From Cystobacter fuscus (GTDB lineage: Bacteria > Myxococcota > Myxococcia > Myxococcales > Myxococcaceae), in contig NZ_CP022098.1 in NCBI RefSeq assembly GCF_002305875.1, forward strand, positions 6,944,001-7,008,000: a DNA stretch of 64,000 nucleotides, read 5' to 3'. Shown here one piece after another: positions 51,599 to 59,906 of this stretch. The notes beneath the pieces were generated by a model that ran no database searches, was not told the DNA's origin, and saw only the letters and a list, made by a program, of their open reading frames with translations. Positions within the stretch are counted from its first letter, which is position 1. Each line of letters opens with the position of its first letter. The position numbers were made by a program, and so were the translations under genes.

Positions 51599-52543
51599 AT
51601 GCTCCAGGTCCTGCTGCTGAACGAAGGTCGCGTCCTCACCGGAGGCGAGGAGTTGCTCGAGCAGCCGGGGCGCAAGTGGATCGACGTCCTCCAACCCACC
51701 GAGGAGGTGATGGCGCGGCTGGGTGATCGCTACGGCCTGCACCGGCTGGCCATCGAGGACTGTCTGCACCTGGACCAGCGGCCCAAGCTGGAGGAGTACC
51801 CGAACCATCAGTTCATCGTGCTCCAGGGGTTCACCGCGCTCGCGGACGACGTGTGCCACCTGACGCTGCACGAGCACCACTTCTTCCTCGGCGCGGACTG
51901 GATCATCACCGTGCACGAGCTGCCCTTTCCGGGCCTGGAGACGGTGGGCCAGCGCGTCCGCGCCGATCCCGAGGCGACGCTGGGCCGCGGCGTGGACATG
52001 CTGCTCTACCTGTTCGCGGACGCGCTGGTGGACGGCAACTTCCCCATCCTCGATCGCTTCAACGACGAGCTGGAGGACCTGGAGTCCGCGGTCTTCGAGA
52101 ACCCCCAGCCGGAGCAGCTCCAGCGGGTCTTCGCGATGAAGCGTGCCCTGGTGTCGCTGCGCCGGGTGCTCTCGCCCCAACGCGACGTGGTGGGTCTGCT
52201 CGTGCGGCGGGGCATCCCCAACGTGAGCGAGCGCACGGTGCTCTACTTCCGCGACGTGTACGATCACCTGGTGCGGCTGTACGAGCAGATCGACTCCGGG
52301 AGGGATCTGCTGGGCAACGTGATGGACGGCTACCTGTCCATGGTGGCCAACCGCACCAACGACATCACCAAGCAGCTCACCATCTTCTCCACCATCTTCC
52401 TGCCCCTGTCCTTCATCACGGGCTTCTTCGGACAGAACTTCGAGCTGCTGTCCCACTGGGGCTTCTTCTGGCTGATGCTGCTGTCCGTGGCCGGCCTGCC
52501 CCTGGGGCTCATGTTCTGGTTCAGGAGCAAGCGCTGGCTGTAA
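51599..52543 (+). CDS. CorA-like divalent-cation channel with GQN in place of GMN
   Basis: 314 residues with the CorA layout: a soluble N-terminal domain, a long stalk helix (FAMKRALVSLRRVLSPQRDVVGLLVRRG, YFRDVYDHLVRLYEQIDSGRDLL) and two C-terminal membrane helices. The pore-mouth signature at the end of TM1 reads ITGFFGQNFELL instead of the classic GMN. The periplasmic loop is short. CorA proteins move Mg2+, Co2+ or Ni2+. The GQN variant may change selectivity. ATG 51599. Confidence 0.85.
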   Translation: MLQVLLLNEGRVLTGGEELLEQPGRKWIDVLQPTEEVMARLGDRYGLHRLAIEDCLHLDQRPKLEEYPNHQFIVLQGFTALADDVCHLTLHEHHFFLGADWIITVHELPFPGLETVGQRVRADPEATLGRGVDMLLYLFADALVDGNFPILDRFNDELEDLESAVFENPQPEQLQRVFAMKRALVSLRRVLSPQRDVVGLLVRRGIPNVSERTVLYFRDVYDHLVRLYEQIDSGRDLLGNVMDGYLSMVANRTNDITKQLTIFSTIFLPLSFITGFFGQNFELLSHWGFFWLMLLSVAGLPLGLMFWFRSKRWL

Positions 52544-52567
52544 ACCCCTCTCTTCCCGGGAGCACCC

Positions 52568-53350
52568 ATGCCCACCCTCACCGTCGATGGCGTCCCCCTG
52601 TACTACCGCGACGAGGGCCGCGGACCGCCCGTGCTGCTCTTCCACGCGTTTCCCCTGCACGCGGACGCCTTCGCCCCCCAGGTGAAGGCCCTGTCCCACC
52701 GCTACCGCTTCATCCTGCCGGACACGCGGGGGCTCGGACGGAGCGCGCCGGGCGAGGGGCCCACGGAGATGTCGCGCATCGCGCGGGATGGCCTGGCGAT
52801 CCTCGACGCGCTGGGCGTGGAGTCGGCGGTGGTGGGCGGCGTGTCCATGGGCGGCTATGCCAGCATGGCCCTCTTGCGCGAGGACGCGGGCCGCGTCCGG
52901 GGGCTCGTGCTCGTGGACACCCAGGCGGGGGCGGACGACGAGGCGGGGCGCGCGCGCCGGGAAGCCGCGGCCCAGGAGGCCCTGCGCGAGGGCCCCGAGG
53001 CGAGCGTGCGCGCGATGCTGCCGCGTCTGGTGGCCGCGGGCCCGGACTCGGACGTGGGGCGCGAGGTGGCGGCGCTCATGCGCGCGGCCACGCCCGAGGG
53101 CCTCGCCGCGGCCCAGCGGGGCATGGCCCTGCGCCCGGACAGCAAGGACATCCTCGCGCGCTACGCCGGCCCCGCCCTCGTGGTGGTGGGAGAGAAGGAC
53201 GCCCTCACCCCACCGGACAAGGCCCGGCAGATGGCGGACCTCATCTCCGGCGCGCGGCTGGAAATCATCCCGGACGCGGGGCACCTGACCAACCAGGAGC
53301 GGCCCGAGGCCTTCAACGCCGTGCTCGAGCGCTTCCTGGCGGAGCTGTGA
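52568..53350 (+). CDS. Alpha/beta-fold hydrolase (esterase/lactonase type)
   Basis: 260 residues. LLFHAFPLHADAFAPQ (oxyanion HG-like region), LPDTRGLGRS, nucleophile elbow VGGVSMGGYASM (Ser near 97), acid GEKDALTPP and His in DAGHLTNQE. Typical of 3-oxoadipate enol-lactonase-like hydrolases; the substrate is unknown. Ends 9 nt before the convergent Cys-rich lipoprotein gene. Confidence 0.87.
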   Translation: MPTLTVDGVPLYYRDEGRGPPVLLFHAFPLHADAFAPQVKALSHRYRFILPDTRGLGRSAPGEGPTEMSRIARDGLAILDALGVESAVVGGVSMGGYASMALLREDAGRVRGLVLVDTQAGADDEAGRARREAAAQEALREGPEASVRAMLPRLVAAGPDSDVGREVAALMRAATPEGLAAAQRGMALRPDSKDILARYAGPALVVVGEKDALTPPDKARQMADLISGARLEIIPDAGHLTNQERPEAFNAVLERFLAEL

Positions 53351-53359
53351 ACGCCGGAC

Positions 53360-53743
53360 TCACGGCGCGCAGTTGACGAGCGCGTCGTCCATGGAGCACG
53401 TGCCGCACGTCCGGGTGCGCACCAGCGTGCCCATGCGGCACTCGAGCACGGCCTTGCCATCCTCCGTACACAACCCCCGGCCCTCGGCGGTGAGCGCGCA
53501 CGCATCCCCCTCGACGCTGCCGTGCATGTCACACACCACCTTGCCCGAGGCCTCGTCGCACCCCCCGCTTCCCCGGCACGGCAGCGCGCGCCACTGAGAG
53601 TTGCGGCACTCCAGCGCCTCCTTCTCGGAGGCACAGCTGAACGCGGTGCTGTCCTTGCACGCATCGCCAGCCTTGGCGCCACACGCGGACAGGAGGAAGG
53701 AGCCAAGCAGCAACGATGACAGGACCCAGGTGCGATTCATCAC
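53360..53743 (-). CDS. Small Cys-rich lipoprotein with internal repeat
   Basis: 127 residues (ATG 53743 or 53740). Lipobox LLSAC near residue 21. Two related Cys-rich halves, GDACKDSTAFSCASEKEALECR...C...GGC and GDACALTAEGRGLCTEDGKAVLECR...TCGTC, indicate an internally duplicated disulfide module. Myxobacteria carry many such proteins; function unknown. Confidence 0.78.
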   Translation of the reverse strand: MMNRTWVLSSLLLGSFLLSACGAKAGDACKDSTAFSCASEKEALECRNSQWRALPCRGSGGCDEASGKVVCDMHGSVEGDACALTAEGRGLCTEDGKAVLECRMGTLVRTRTCGTCSMDDALVNCAP

Positions 53744-53786
53744 GGCGCGGGACGATCCCAGGCGCCGAGGGTCCGGTCAACCCGGC

Positions 53787-54803
53787 TCAACCGCCCAGGG
53801 TCTCGCGGAAGAACCTCCGGAAGTTTCCCCCGAGCACGCGCTCCACGAGCGCCTCGGGGTGACGGCGCAGCAGCACCTGGGTGAGCTTGGGCAGGTCCGT
53901 CACGTCCTGGATGCCCTTGGGCAGGGCCACCATGCCGTCATAGTCCGAGCCGATCCCCACCCCCTCCTCCCCCATCACGTCCAGCGCATGTTCGATGTGG
54001 CGCACGACGTCATCGAGGGCATCTCCCCCCAGGTACACGGGCGCGAGGATGATGCCCACCACGCCGCCGCGCCGGGCGATGCCCCGCAGCACCTCGTCCG
54101 AGAGGTTGCGCCAGCCGCCTCCCGCGCCCCTCACCCCCGTGTGGGAGGAGAAGACGCGGGCCGTGGGGTGGGCGAGGATGTCCGTCAGCGTCCGCTCGGA
54201 GGCGTGGGCCAGGTCCACCCCCATGCCCACGCGCGCCATCTCCTCCAGCACCGCGTGCCCCAGGGGTGACAGGGGCCGGTTGCCCATCAGCGGAAAGGAG
54301 GAGCCGCCCGCCTCGTTGTTGGACAGGTGCGTGAGTCCCATGAAGCGCACCCCGCGCTGGTGCAGCTCCGCCACGCGCTCCACCCGCCCCTCGATCGCAT
54401 GCGCGCCCTCGATGCCGAGCACGGCCGACAACCGCCCCCGCGCCAGGTTCTCCTCCAGCGCGCGTCCCGAGGTGGCGATGCCCACCTGCCCCTCGGAGCG
54501 GCGGCAGAACTCCTCCAGGCGCTCGATCTGCCACAGGGCGCGCGACCATTCACTCGCGCGGGCCGCCCGGGGCCACCCGCGCATCAGGGCGAAGGTCTCG
54601 AAGCCACCGATGAAGGGAAAGCCACGGGTGACGATCGTGAAGCATTGCAACTTCATCCCCACCTCGCGCAGGCGGGGAAAGTCCACGTGCCCCTCGGAGG
54701 AGCGCTCGCAGAGATCGCGATTCCACATCAGCGAGTCCGCGTGCCCGTCCGCGACGCACCAGCGCCGGTGCAACTCCATCACATCCTGCATCGAGGGAAG
54801 CAT
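53787..54803 (-). CDS. Renal-dipeptidase-like metallopeptidase (M19)
   Basis: 338 residues. The first metal motif is ADGHADSL (HxD) near residue 22, the bridging Glu in VLGIEGAHAIEG, then His in GLTHLSNNEAGG and SSHTGVRG (metal ligands), and GIGSDYDGMV near the C-terminus. It cleaves dipeptides, including those with D-residues in many bacterial members. No signal peptide is visible, so it is probably cytosolic. ATG 54803. Confidence 0.92.
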   Translation of the reverse strand: MLPSMQDVMELHRRWCVADGHADSLMWNRDLCERSSEGHVDFPRLREVGMKLQCFTIVTRGFPFIGGFETFALMRGWPRAARASEWSRALWQIERLEEFCRRSEGQVGIATSGRALEENLARGRLSAVLGIEGAHAIEGRVERVAELHQRGVRFMGLTHLSNNEAGGSSFPLMGNRPLSPLGHAVLEEMARVGMGVDLAHASERTLTDILAHPTARVFSSHTGVRGAGGGWRNLSDEVLRGIARRGGVVGIILAPVYLGGDALDDVVRHIEHALDVMGEEGVGIGSDYDGMVALPKGIQDVTDLPKLTQVLLRRHPEALVERVLGGNFRRFFRETLGG

Positions 54804-54922
54804 GGCCTGCGAGTCTCGGGTCTCGCGCGCTCCAGCTCAAGCATTCCCCGCGGGGCGCGTGGGACACATGGCCCGCTGCCCCCAGGGAAAGCGGACACCG
54901 TGTCCCGCGCCGAGAGGGCTCC

Positions 54923-55474
54923 CTATTTCTTCTTCTTCTCTTTCGCGGCGCGCTCCTGGGTCACCTCGAGGCCACGCAGCACCTTCTGCCCCTCCTCGTC
55001 GAACTGATAGGTGGCCCGCACCTCGTCGCCCACCTGCAGGCTCGACAAGGCCAGGGGCCGGTCATCGCGCATCAATTGCACCTGATCGTCCACGTGCAGC
55101 GTCACGATGCGATTCTTCTTGGGAACGGAGAGGGTCATCCCCTTGTCCGACACCGAGCGGATGATGCCCTTCTCCTGCCTCGTGCCGGTGCTGGGCATGC
55201 CACTGCCGCCCGTGCCCATGCCGCTGCCGCCCGTGCCCTGGTTGTCGTTGCCCCTGCCCGGCGTCGGCAACATGACGACGGATGGCGCACCATCCTGGAA
55301 CGCCGTCTGCTTCTGTTCAATGGGCCGCTGATCCCCGGCACGCCCGCTGCCCTGGACGTCTGCCATGGATTGACCCTGGTTCGAATGCCGCTCCTGGGCT
55401 CGAGCCACGCCCGGGGCCCCCATCGTCAGGGTCAACCCTGTCACCGCCACTGCCGCGATCATCCATTGACGCAT
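54923..55474 (-). CDS. Exported protein with OB-like domain, paralogue of the protein at 55700
   Basis: 183 residues. Signal peptide (AVAVTGLTLTMGAPGVARAQ, cleavage after RAQ), Gly/Ser/Asn-rich linker, and a C-terminal domain GIIRSVSDKGMTLSVPKKNRIVTLHVDD...LSSLQVGDEVRATYQFDEEG, closely similar to the C-terminal domain of the next gene. A basic run of five Lys ends it. ATG 55474 with a GAGGGAAGG-type Shine-Dalgarno. Periplasmic, function unknown; such beta domains resemble DUF5666. Confidence 0.78.
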   Translation of the reverse strand: MRQWMIAAVAVTGLTLTMGAPGVARAQERHSNQGQSMADVQGSGRAGDQRPIEQKQTAFQDGAPSVVMLPTPGRGNDNQGTGGSGMGTGGSGMPSTGTRQEKGIIRSVSDKGMTLSVPKKNRIVTLHVDDQVQLMRDDRPLALSSLQVGDEVRATYQFDEEGQKVLRGLEVTQERAAKEKKKK

Positions 55475-55638
55475 GTGCCCTTCCCTCTCAGGTGTTGTTT
55501 CCCACCACGGTCCCTTTTCATGGGTCCTGAAAGGAAACTGGGAGTCCGTCCCCACCAGGGAAAGCCTTGACGCACGAGCACACGCACGCACGCATCCCCT
55601 TCGAGCAGGATGCCCGGATGCACTACCGGACATCCCGA

Positions 55639-55678
55639 GGAAAAAGAAACACGGCCCCGCGCGAGAGCGGAGGCCGTG
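55639..55678 (-). terminator. Intrinsic terminator after the coiled-coil lipoprotein gene
   Basis: On the - strand cacggcc/ggccgtg plus ccgc/gcgg (11 bp, one bulge; 55650-55678) is followed by tttctttttcc (55639-55649), 22 nt after the stop of the gene ending at 55700. Confidence 0.85.
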
Positions 55679-55699
55679 CGGTCTTCCAGACATCAGGCG

Positions 55700-56284
55700 C
55701 TACTTGGCCATGTCGGGCATGTCCGGCAGGCTCTTGGCGCTCGTCTTGGTGACCTCGACGCTGCGCAGCAGCATCTGGCCGTTCGGGTCCAGTTGGTAGG
55801 AAGCACGGACCTCGTCACCCGCCTTGAGGCTGGACAGGGACAGCGCCTTGTCGTCATGCATCACCTTCACCTGCGGGTCCGACTTGAAGCGCATGAGCTG
55901 ATTGTGCTTGTCGGGGACGATGAGCGTGAGGTTGTTGCCCGACGTCGACTGGATGGTGCCCTTCACCTCTTCCAGCTTGGCCTGCTTGTCGCTGACCACG
56001 CCGCTGCCGCCCGTGGCCGTGTCCTGATCGGAGAGCTGCTCGTACTGCTTCTCGGCGAGCTTGTTCTGCTCCTCGGCCAGGTCCTGACGGGCCTCGGCCA
56101 CGTCCTCCTGCTTGTCCTGGGCGGTGGCGGCGATGTCCTGGTTCGCCTCGCGCTGCTCCTCGACCACCTCGCGTTGGGCCTCGGCCACGTTCTCCTGCTG
56201 CCGCTGGACTTCGCCCTTGCGCTCGCACCCCGTCACCAGACCCAGACCCGACACCACCATCACCGCCGCCATCAGCTTCCGCAT
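55700..56284 (-). CDS. Lipoprotein with coiled coil and OB-like C-terminal domain
   Basis: 194 residues. Lipobox LVTGC at residues 16-20, then a charged coiled coil (residues ~25-80, rich in Gln/Glu/Ala: NVAEAQREVVEEQREANQDI) and the domain GTIQSTSGNNLTLIVPDKHN...LSSLKAGDEVRASYQLDPNG. That domain is a paralogue of the one in the gene at 54923, so the two arose by duplication with different N-terminal fusions. Likely outer-membrane or periplasmic; function unknown. GTG/ATG choice is clear: ATG 56284. Confidence 0.8.
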   Translation of the reverse strand: MRKLMAAVMVVSGLGLVTGCERKGEVQRQQENVAEAQREVVEEQREANQDIAATAQDKQEDVAEARQDLAEEQNKLAEKQYEQLSDQDTATGGSGVVSDKQAKLEEVKGTIQSTSGNNLTLIVPDKHNQLMRFKSDPQVKVMHDDKALSLSSLKAGDEVRASYQLDPNGQMLLRSVEVTKTSAKSLPDMPDMAK

Positions 56285-56470
56285 GTGCCGCTCCTTTTGT
56301 TGGTTGCGTGAGAACCTTTCGGTTCAGAGCGCGGGAACCCTCCCCCCCCGCGTGGCAGAAAACTGGGCTCCTGCCCCCGGGATGTACAGACTTGCCAAAG
56401 GCACACCGGGAACATATGGGGCCAGCCCGGCCGACAACGGCTCGGGTGCCCGCCTGCTCTGCCGGTGGAG

Positions 56471-56505
56471 GAAAAGAGCCCGCGCCGCCAGGCGAGGCGG
56501 CGGGC
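56471..56505 (-). terminator. Intrinsic terminator of the CxxxCH lipoprotein gene at 56511
   Basis: On the - strand gcccg-ccgcc pairs with ggcgg-(cg)-cgggc (10 bp with a 2-nt bulge, 6-nt loop), then tcttttcc, starting within 6 nt of the stop at 56511. Confidence 0.75.
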
Positions 56506-56510
56506 GGGCG

Positions 56511-57047
56511 CTAGGCGCCACCGTCGCGAGAACCACCATCCGGAGTGCCCCCGTCGGCCGTCCCCTCGTCTCCACACAGGGGCGCGCCTCCAGTGACCCA
56601 CCGATCGAGGAGGGCACGTTGCTCCTCGGAGAACTCGGTGCTGCCCAGAGGCGGCATGTTGCGCTCGGTGACGGCGCGCGCCTTGATGCGCGCCGCCATG
56701 TCCCGGGCACCCAGCACGCCCCCATCGCCCTCGTACACGTCGAGCCGGAAACCCTTGGGGCCAATGCCCGAGACGCCATGGCACCCGGCCACGCACCCGG
56801 CCACCATCACCGGTTGGATGTCATTGCACCAGGTGGGCACCGGCCCGCCAGGCGGCTCGGCGATTCCGGGCCCCCGCAGCAGTTCGCAGGTGCGCCCTTC
56901 TCCCGGACGTGCCGCGACACAGGTCAAGGGCGCGGGACAGTCGGCCGCGGCGGTGCACGACTTGCCGGTGAAATCAGGGGCCTCGATGGTGCAGCCCGTG
57001 GCCATGGCGGCCCCCAGACCCAGAATGCTCAAACGGATGCGCTTCAT
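56511..57047 (-). CDS. Cytochrome-c-like lipoprotein A with CxxxCH motif
   Basis: 178 residues. Lipobox ATGC near residue 17, a Cys-rich section (SCTAAADCPAPLTC) and a cytochrome c-like domain: WCNDIQPVMVAGCVAGCHG, FRLDVYE, RNMPPLG and LLDRWVTGGAPLC. The CHG is spaced CVAGCH, i.e. CxxxCH, not CxxCH; the Met in RNMPP could be the sixth ligand. It closely matches the gene at 57055 (paralogue). The gene starts 8 nt after the end of that paralogue. Function unknown; a heme protein or a former heme protein are both possible. Confidence 0.75.
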   Translation of the reverse strand: MKRIRLSILGLGAAMATGCTIEAPDFTGKSCTAAADCPAPLTCVAARPGEGRTCELLRGPGIAEPPGGPVPTWCNDIQPVMVAGCVAGCHGVSGIGPKGFRLDVYEGDGGVLGARDMAARIKARAVTERNMPPLGSTEFSEEQRALLDRWVTGGAPLCGDEGTADGGTPDGGSRDGGA

Positions 57048-57054
57048 GATGACC

Positions 57055-57573
57055 CTAGGGAGTGCCCGCGTCGTCGCAGAAGGGACTACCGGCCGCCACC
57101 CAGCGCTTGATGAGTTCACGCTCGGCGGAGAGAGAGGTGGGGCTGGCGCCCGGAGGCATGTTGCGTTGATCCACCGCCCGGGCCTTGACGAGCGCGGCCA
57201 TCTCGAGCGCGCCCTTGGGCGAGGCGGACGAGTAGACGTCGAGCCGGAACTCCGGGTGACCGCTGTTCGTCGTCGTCGCGCCGTGACACGAGGACACGCA
57301 GTTGGCCACCATGACCGGTTGGATGTCATTGCACCAGGTGGGGGTGCGCGCGGACCCGGCGTCGGGGGGGCTCCCGGCGTCGAAGTCCAGGGGCGCGGGC
57401 GGATAGAGCACTTCACACAGGCGCTCGCCCTCGGAGACCGTGACGCAGCGGTGGGTGGAGGGACAATCGGCGTCCTGCGCGCAGACCTGGGGCGGCACGG
57501 GGTTCTCGGAGATGAAACACCCGGAGGCCGCCACGGCGCAGACGAGGAGCCCGGGGGTGAACGGAAGGCGCAT
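57055..57573 (-). CDS. Cytochrome-c-like lipoprotein B with CxxxCH motif
   Basis: 172 residues. Lipobox ASGC near residue 19, a Cys-rich lead (CAQDADCPSTHRC), then the shared domain WCNDIQPVMVANCVSSCHG, FRLDVYS, RNMPPGA and LIKRWVAAGSPFC. Heme-like spacing CVSSCH (CxxxCH), same as in the next gene. Tandem duplicates. ATG 57573, 11 nt from the end of the upstream 133-residue gene. Confidence 0.75.
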   Translation of the reverse strand: MRLPFTPGLLVCAVAASGCFISENPVPPQVCAQDADCPSTHRCVTVSEGERLCEVLYPPAPLDFDAGSPPDAGSARTPTWCNDIQPVMVANCVSSCHGATTTNSGHPEFRLDVYSSASPKGALEMAALVKARAVDQRNMPPGASPTSLSAERELIKRWVAAGSPFCDDAGTP

Positions 57574-57584
57574 GGTGTCTGCTC

Positions 57585-57986
57585 TCAGAAGTGGAAGGTG
57601 AGACTCGCCTTCTCGGCGGCGGGCTCGGGCAACAGCTCCAACACGAGCCCATAGAGGAGCGTGGCCCCCGCGAGCCCGTAGAGCACGTTGGCGGTGGCGG
57701 CCTGCGCGCGGGCGCGGCCCAGCGCGGCGCTGGACTCGCTCGCCGAGGCGAGGGTCCGGGCGCGAGCCGCCTCGCCCTGGGCGAAGTAGCCGAAGCCGAT
57801 GCCGCCCAGCAGCAACACCCCCCCACCGACGAAGGCATAGCGATGACCGTGGAGGCCCGAGGGCGCCTGGGTGGGGGCATCCACGGCGGTGGGGGCCACG
57901 GAGGCGGACGGCTCGGCGGCGAGGGCCGGAAGGCCCGGCGCGAGCACCAGGAAGGCGGCCAGGAGCCTGCTGCGGACGGAGTGCAT
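57585..57986 (-). CDS. Small exported membrane protein
   Basis: 133 residues. Signal peptide (LLAAFLVLAPGLPALA), a Pro/Ala/Thr-rich segment, then two hydrophobic helices (YAFVGGGVLLLGGIGFGYFA and ATANVLYGLAGATLLYGLVLELL). No family recognised. It precedes the two CxxxCH lipoprotein genes with 11 nt to the next, and the three may form one operon. Confidence 0.65.
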   Translation of the reverse strand: MHSVRSRLLAAFLVLAPGLPALAAEPSASVAPTAVDAPTQAPSGLHGHRYAFVGGGVLLLGGIGFGYFAQGEAARARTLASASESSAALGRARAQAATANVLYGLAGATLLYGLVLELLPEPAAEKASLTFHF

Positions 57987-58478
57987 GGTAGGCGACTATA
58001 CCCGAGACGAAGCGCGGGGATGGAGCCCGAGTGCGTCTCACCCACCCCGGAGGACGCCCGGGCCGCCCAGACACGCGCGAGCAGCGCGAACGCGAGCGTC
58101 CGCACCGGGGCTCCAGGACGTCAATCGCCAGCGCCGCCCGGCCAGCTCCGGGTGAGACAGAAGGCCAGGCGCTTTGCTGGCAGGGTCAAGGCCATACCGG
58201 TGCGTTGCAATGACTTCTCACGACTTGTCAAGCATCCAGCCACTCGACTCCCGGCCTCGCCACTGCGTTGCAATGATTTGTCATGACTTGTCAAGCTCCC
58301 GATCATTCAATCTCACATCAGACACACGCGAGTGCATCTTCGAACCGCATCCACTTGCTCATGAAGTTCATCCATGCCTATATCCTCCGGGCACTCCAGC
58401 GGGGACGGCAAGGCATTGCGCCGCGGGGTATTCCCGCCGGAACTGGACAATCCATTGACAGACGAGGAGAGGCAGGAG
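57987..58478. other. 492-bp spacer with a pair of 33-bp direct repeats
   Basis: No gene beyond short unsupported frames. It holds the repeats at 58201 and 58264 and an AT-richer block around 58300-58380 that could carry the promoter of the VOC gene. The start at 58479 has GAGG/CAGGAG ahead of it. Confidence 0.5.
58201..58296. repeat. Two 33-bp direct repeats with internal palindromes
   Basis: Copies at 58201-58233 and 58264-58296 share 30 of 33 bases (63-bp period). Both end gacttgtcaagc, containing the palindrome cttgtcaag. The second copy also has atgatttgtcat, a palindrome broken in copy one. Located about 180-280 bp upstream of the VOC gene. Confidence 0.8.
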
Positions 58479-58982
58479 ATGAAGACAGAGGCCGGAACTG
58501 AATCCGCCAACAAGCTCGAGCCCGCGCTCAAGCTCAATTTCTACAGCCACGCGACGCTGGATTGCCACGACGTCGAGCTCACGCGACGATTCTACCAGGA
58601 GTTCCTCGGGTTGGAGGCCGTGATGATGGGGGATGGAGCACTCGCGGCCCGGCTCGGTGGCGATCAGATCATCGTGATCGTGCAGAACCCGAACCGCAAG
58701 GGAAGCATGCACTTGTTCAACCACAACGGGTTGGACGTTGGCACCGAGGCCGAGGTCGACAACGCCTATGCGGTGGTGAAGCGCGACGCGGAGAAGTGGG
58801 GCCTCAAGAAGATCACCCGGCCGCTCTTCCAACACGGCACCTATAGCTTCTACTTCTGGGACATGGACGACAACGCCTGGGAGATCCTCGCCAACCCGAA
58901 GGGGGGGTTCGCCTGGGTCTTCGAGCGCGGCGAACAGGAAGTCGCCGCGCAGATGACTTCGGTAGGGCGCCCCGTTTCCTAA
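58479..58982 (+). CDS. VOC-superfamily (glyoxalase/dioxygenase fold) protein
   Basis: 167 residues from ATG 58479. N-terminal KLNFYSHATLDCHDVELTRRFYQEFLGLE is the usual first betaalphabeta unit, and the second is GLDVGTEAEVDNAYAVVKRDA with FYFWDMDDNAWEILANP. Candidate metal ligands include His in YSHATL, His in MHLFNHNG and Glu in WEIL. It may be a glyoxalase, a resistance protein or a dioxygenase; the exact role is unknown. A longer in-frame start (58374) exists but has no good Shine-Dalgarno. Convergent with the DUF3396 gene (overlap of 4 nt). Confidence 0.82.
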   Translation: MKTEAGTESANKLEPALKLNFYSHATLDCHDVELTRRFYQEFLGLEAVMMGDGALAARLGGDQIIVIVQNPNRKGSMHLFNHNGLDVGTEAEVDNAYAVVKRDAEKWGLKKITRPLFQHGTYSFYFWDMDDNAWEILANPKGGFAWVFERGEQEVAAQMTSVGRPVS

Positions 58983-59896
58983 TCGAGGAAGCGACGTTCC
59001 CAGCGGCGCTTGTCTTCAGGAGGGAAGTCGGGATCGACATAGTGGGTTTCGTAATAGAGCCAGGGCTCCAGCACGCGTGCCAGTTCGCGATAGGCGGGAA
59101 GCGTGCGGCCCTGCTCGGTGTCTCCCGCGTCCGGCCACGCGCCCAGTGTGACGACGGCGCGCTCGCCTCTCATCTCCTGGACTGTCGTTCCCAGAGAGGA
59201 CAGGCGGGAACGCAATTGCGCCGCACCACCCAGTTCGCCCAGCACCGGCTGCCCCAGGAAGGTCATCCAGGAGGGGCCGCGTACCTTCGTCCCCATGCGC
59301 CACGAAAGCCAGCCCAGCTCAGGAATGTCCATGCCCGGGTAGCGGAAGCACCGCTGGTGGATTTGTCGCATGACGCCCATCAGGTTCGTGGCGCCGTTGA
59401 AGGCGAGCCCCGCCTGTCCAAAGCAAAAGGGAAGCGGAGCGGCCAGTTGCAATGCCAGCTCACGCACCCGCTCCGGGCCGTGCTCCTCCAGGTATTCGGT
59501 GGGGAGCCAGAAGCTTACCGCGCATGCCGCATTCGGCTCATCCTTCAAGGACAAGGACGGAGCGCCAAGCGGTTTACCGGCATATTCAAAACCATACCGG
59601 TACTCGCTGCTGGACTCATCTCGAAGATCGAACATGGGCCATTCAGCCTCGAGCAATTCACGCCGGATGCGATTCCACTCGGCATCATTGAGATCTTGCA
59701 GGTACCCTTCTTCATCGACATATCTGCCGAGCGCCCGGGGCCCCATCGCCTGAAGGTATATCTCCAGGGAATGAAGTACTCCGCGCGCTATCTCCTGGTG
59801 AGGGTGTCGGATGAAGAAAGAAATATTCAGACTATCGCGGAGCAGGCTGAATCCGGCCTGTGCCATGAGGCGAATACGTGGAACGTGCTTGCTCAT
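58979..59896 (-). CDS. DUF3396-family (type VI immunity-like) protein, predicted antitoxin
   Basis: 305 residues from ATG 59896; ATG 59914 is an alternative that would overlap the toxin gene. Recognisable DUF3396 segments: MSKHVPRIRLMAQAG..., FSFFIRHPHQEIA-like ISFFIRHPH, PLPFCFGQAGLAFNG, FRYPGMDIPELGWLSWRMGTKVRGPSWMTFLG and GAWPDAGD. DUF3396 is annotated as a type VI secretion immunity family. It lies directly downstream of the toxin candidate at 59907, separated by about 10 nt. Cytosolic, no signal peptide. Confidence 0.82.
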   Translation of the reverse strand: MSKHVPRIRLMAQAGFSLLRDSLNISFFIRHPHQEIARGVLHSLEIYLQAMGPRALGRYVDEEGYLQDLNDAEWNRIRRELLEAEWPMFDLRDESSSEYRYGFEYAGKPLGAPSLSLKDEPNAACAVSFWLPTEYLEEHGPERVRELALQLAAPLPFCFGQAGLAFNGATNLMGVMRQIHQRCFRYPGMDIPELGWLSWRMGTKVRGPSWMTFLGQPVLGELGGAAQLRSRLSSLGTTVQEMRGERAVVTLGAWPDAGDTEQGRTLPAYRELARVLEPWLYYETHYVDPDFPPEDKRRWERRFLD

Positions 59897-59906
59897 GGGA
59901 TGACTC

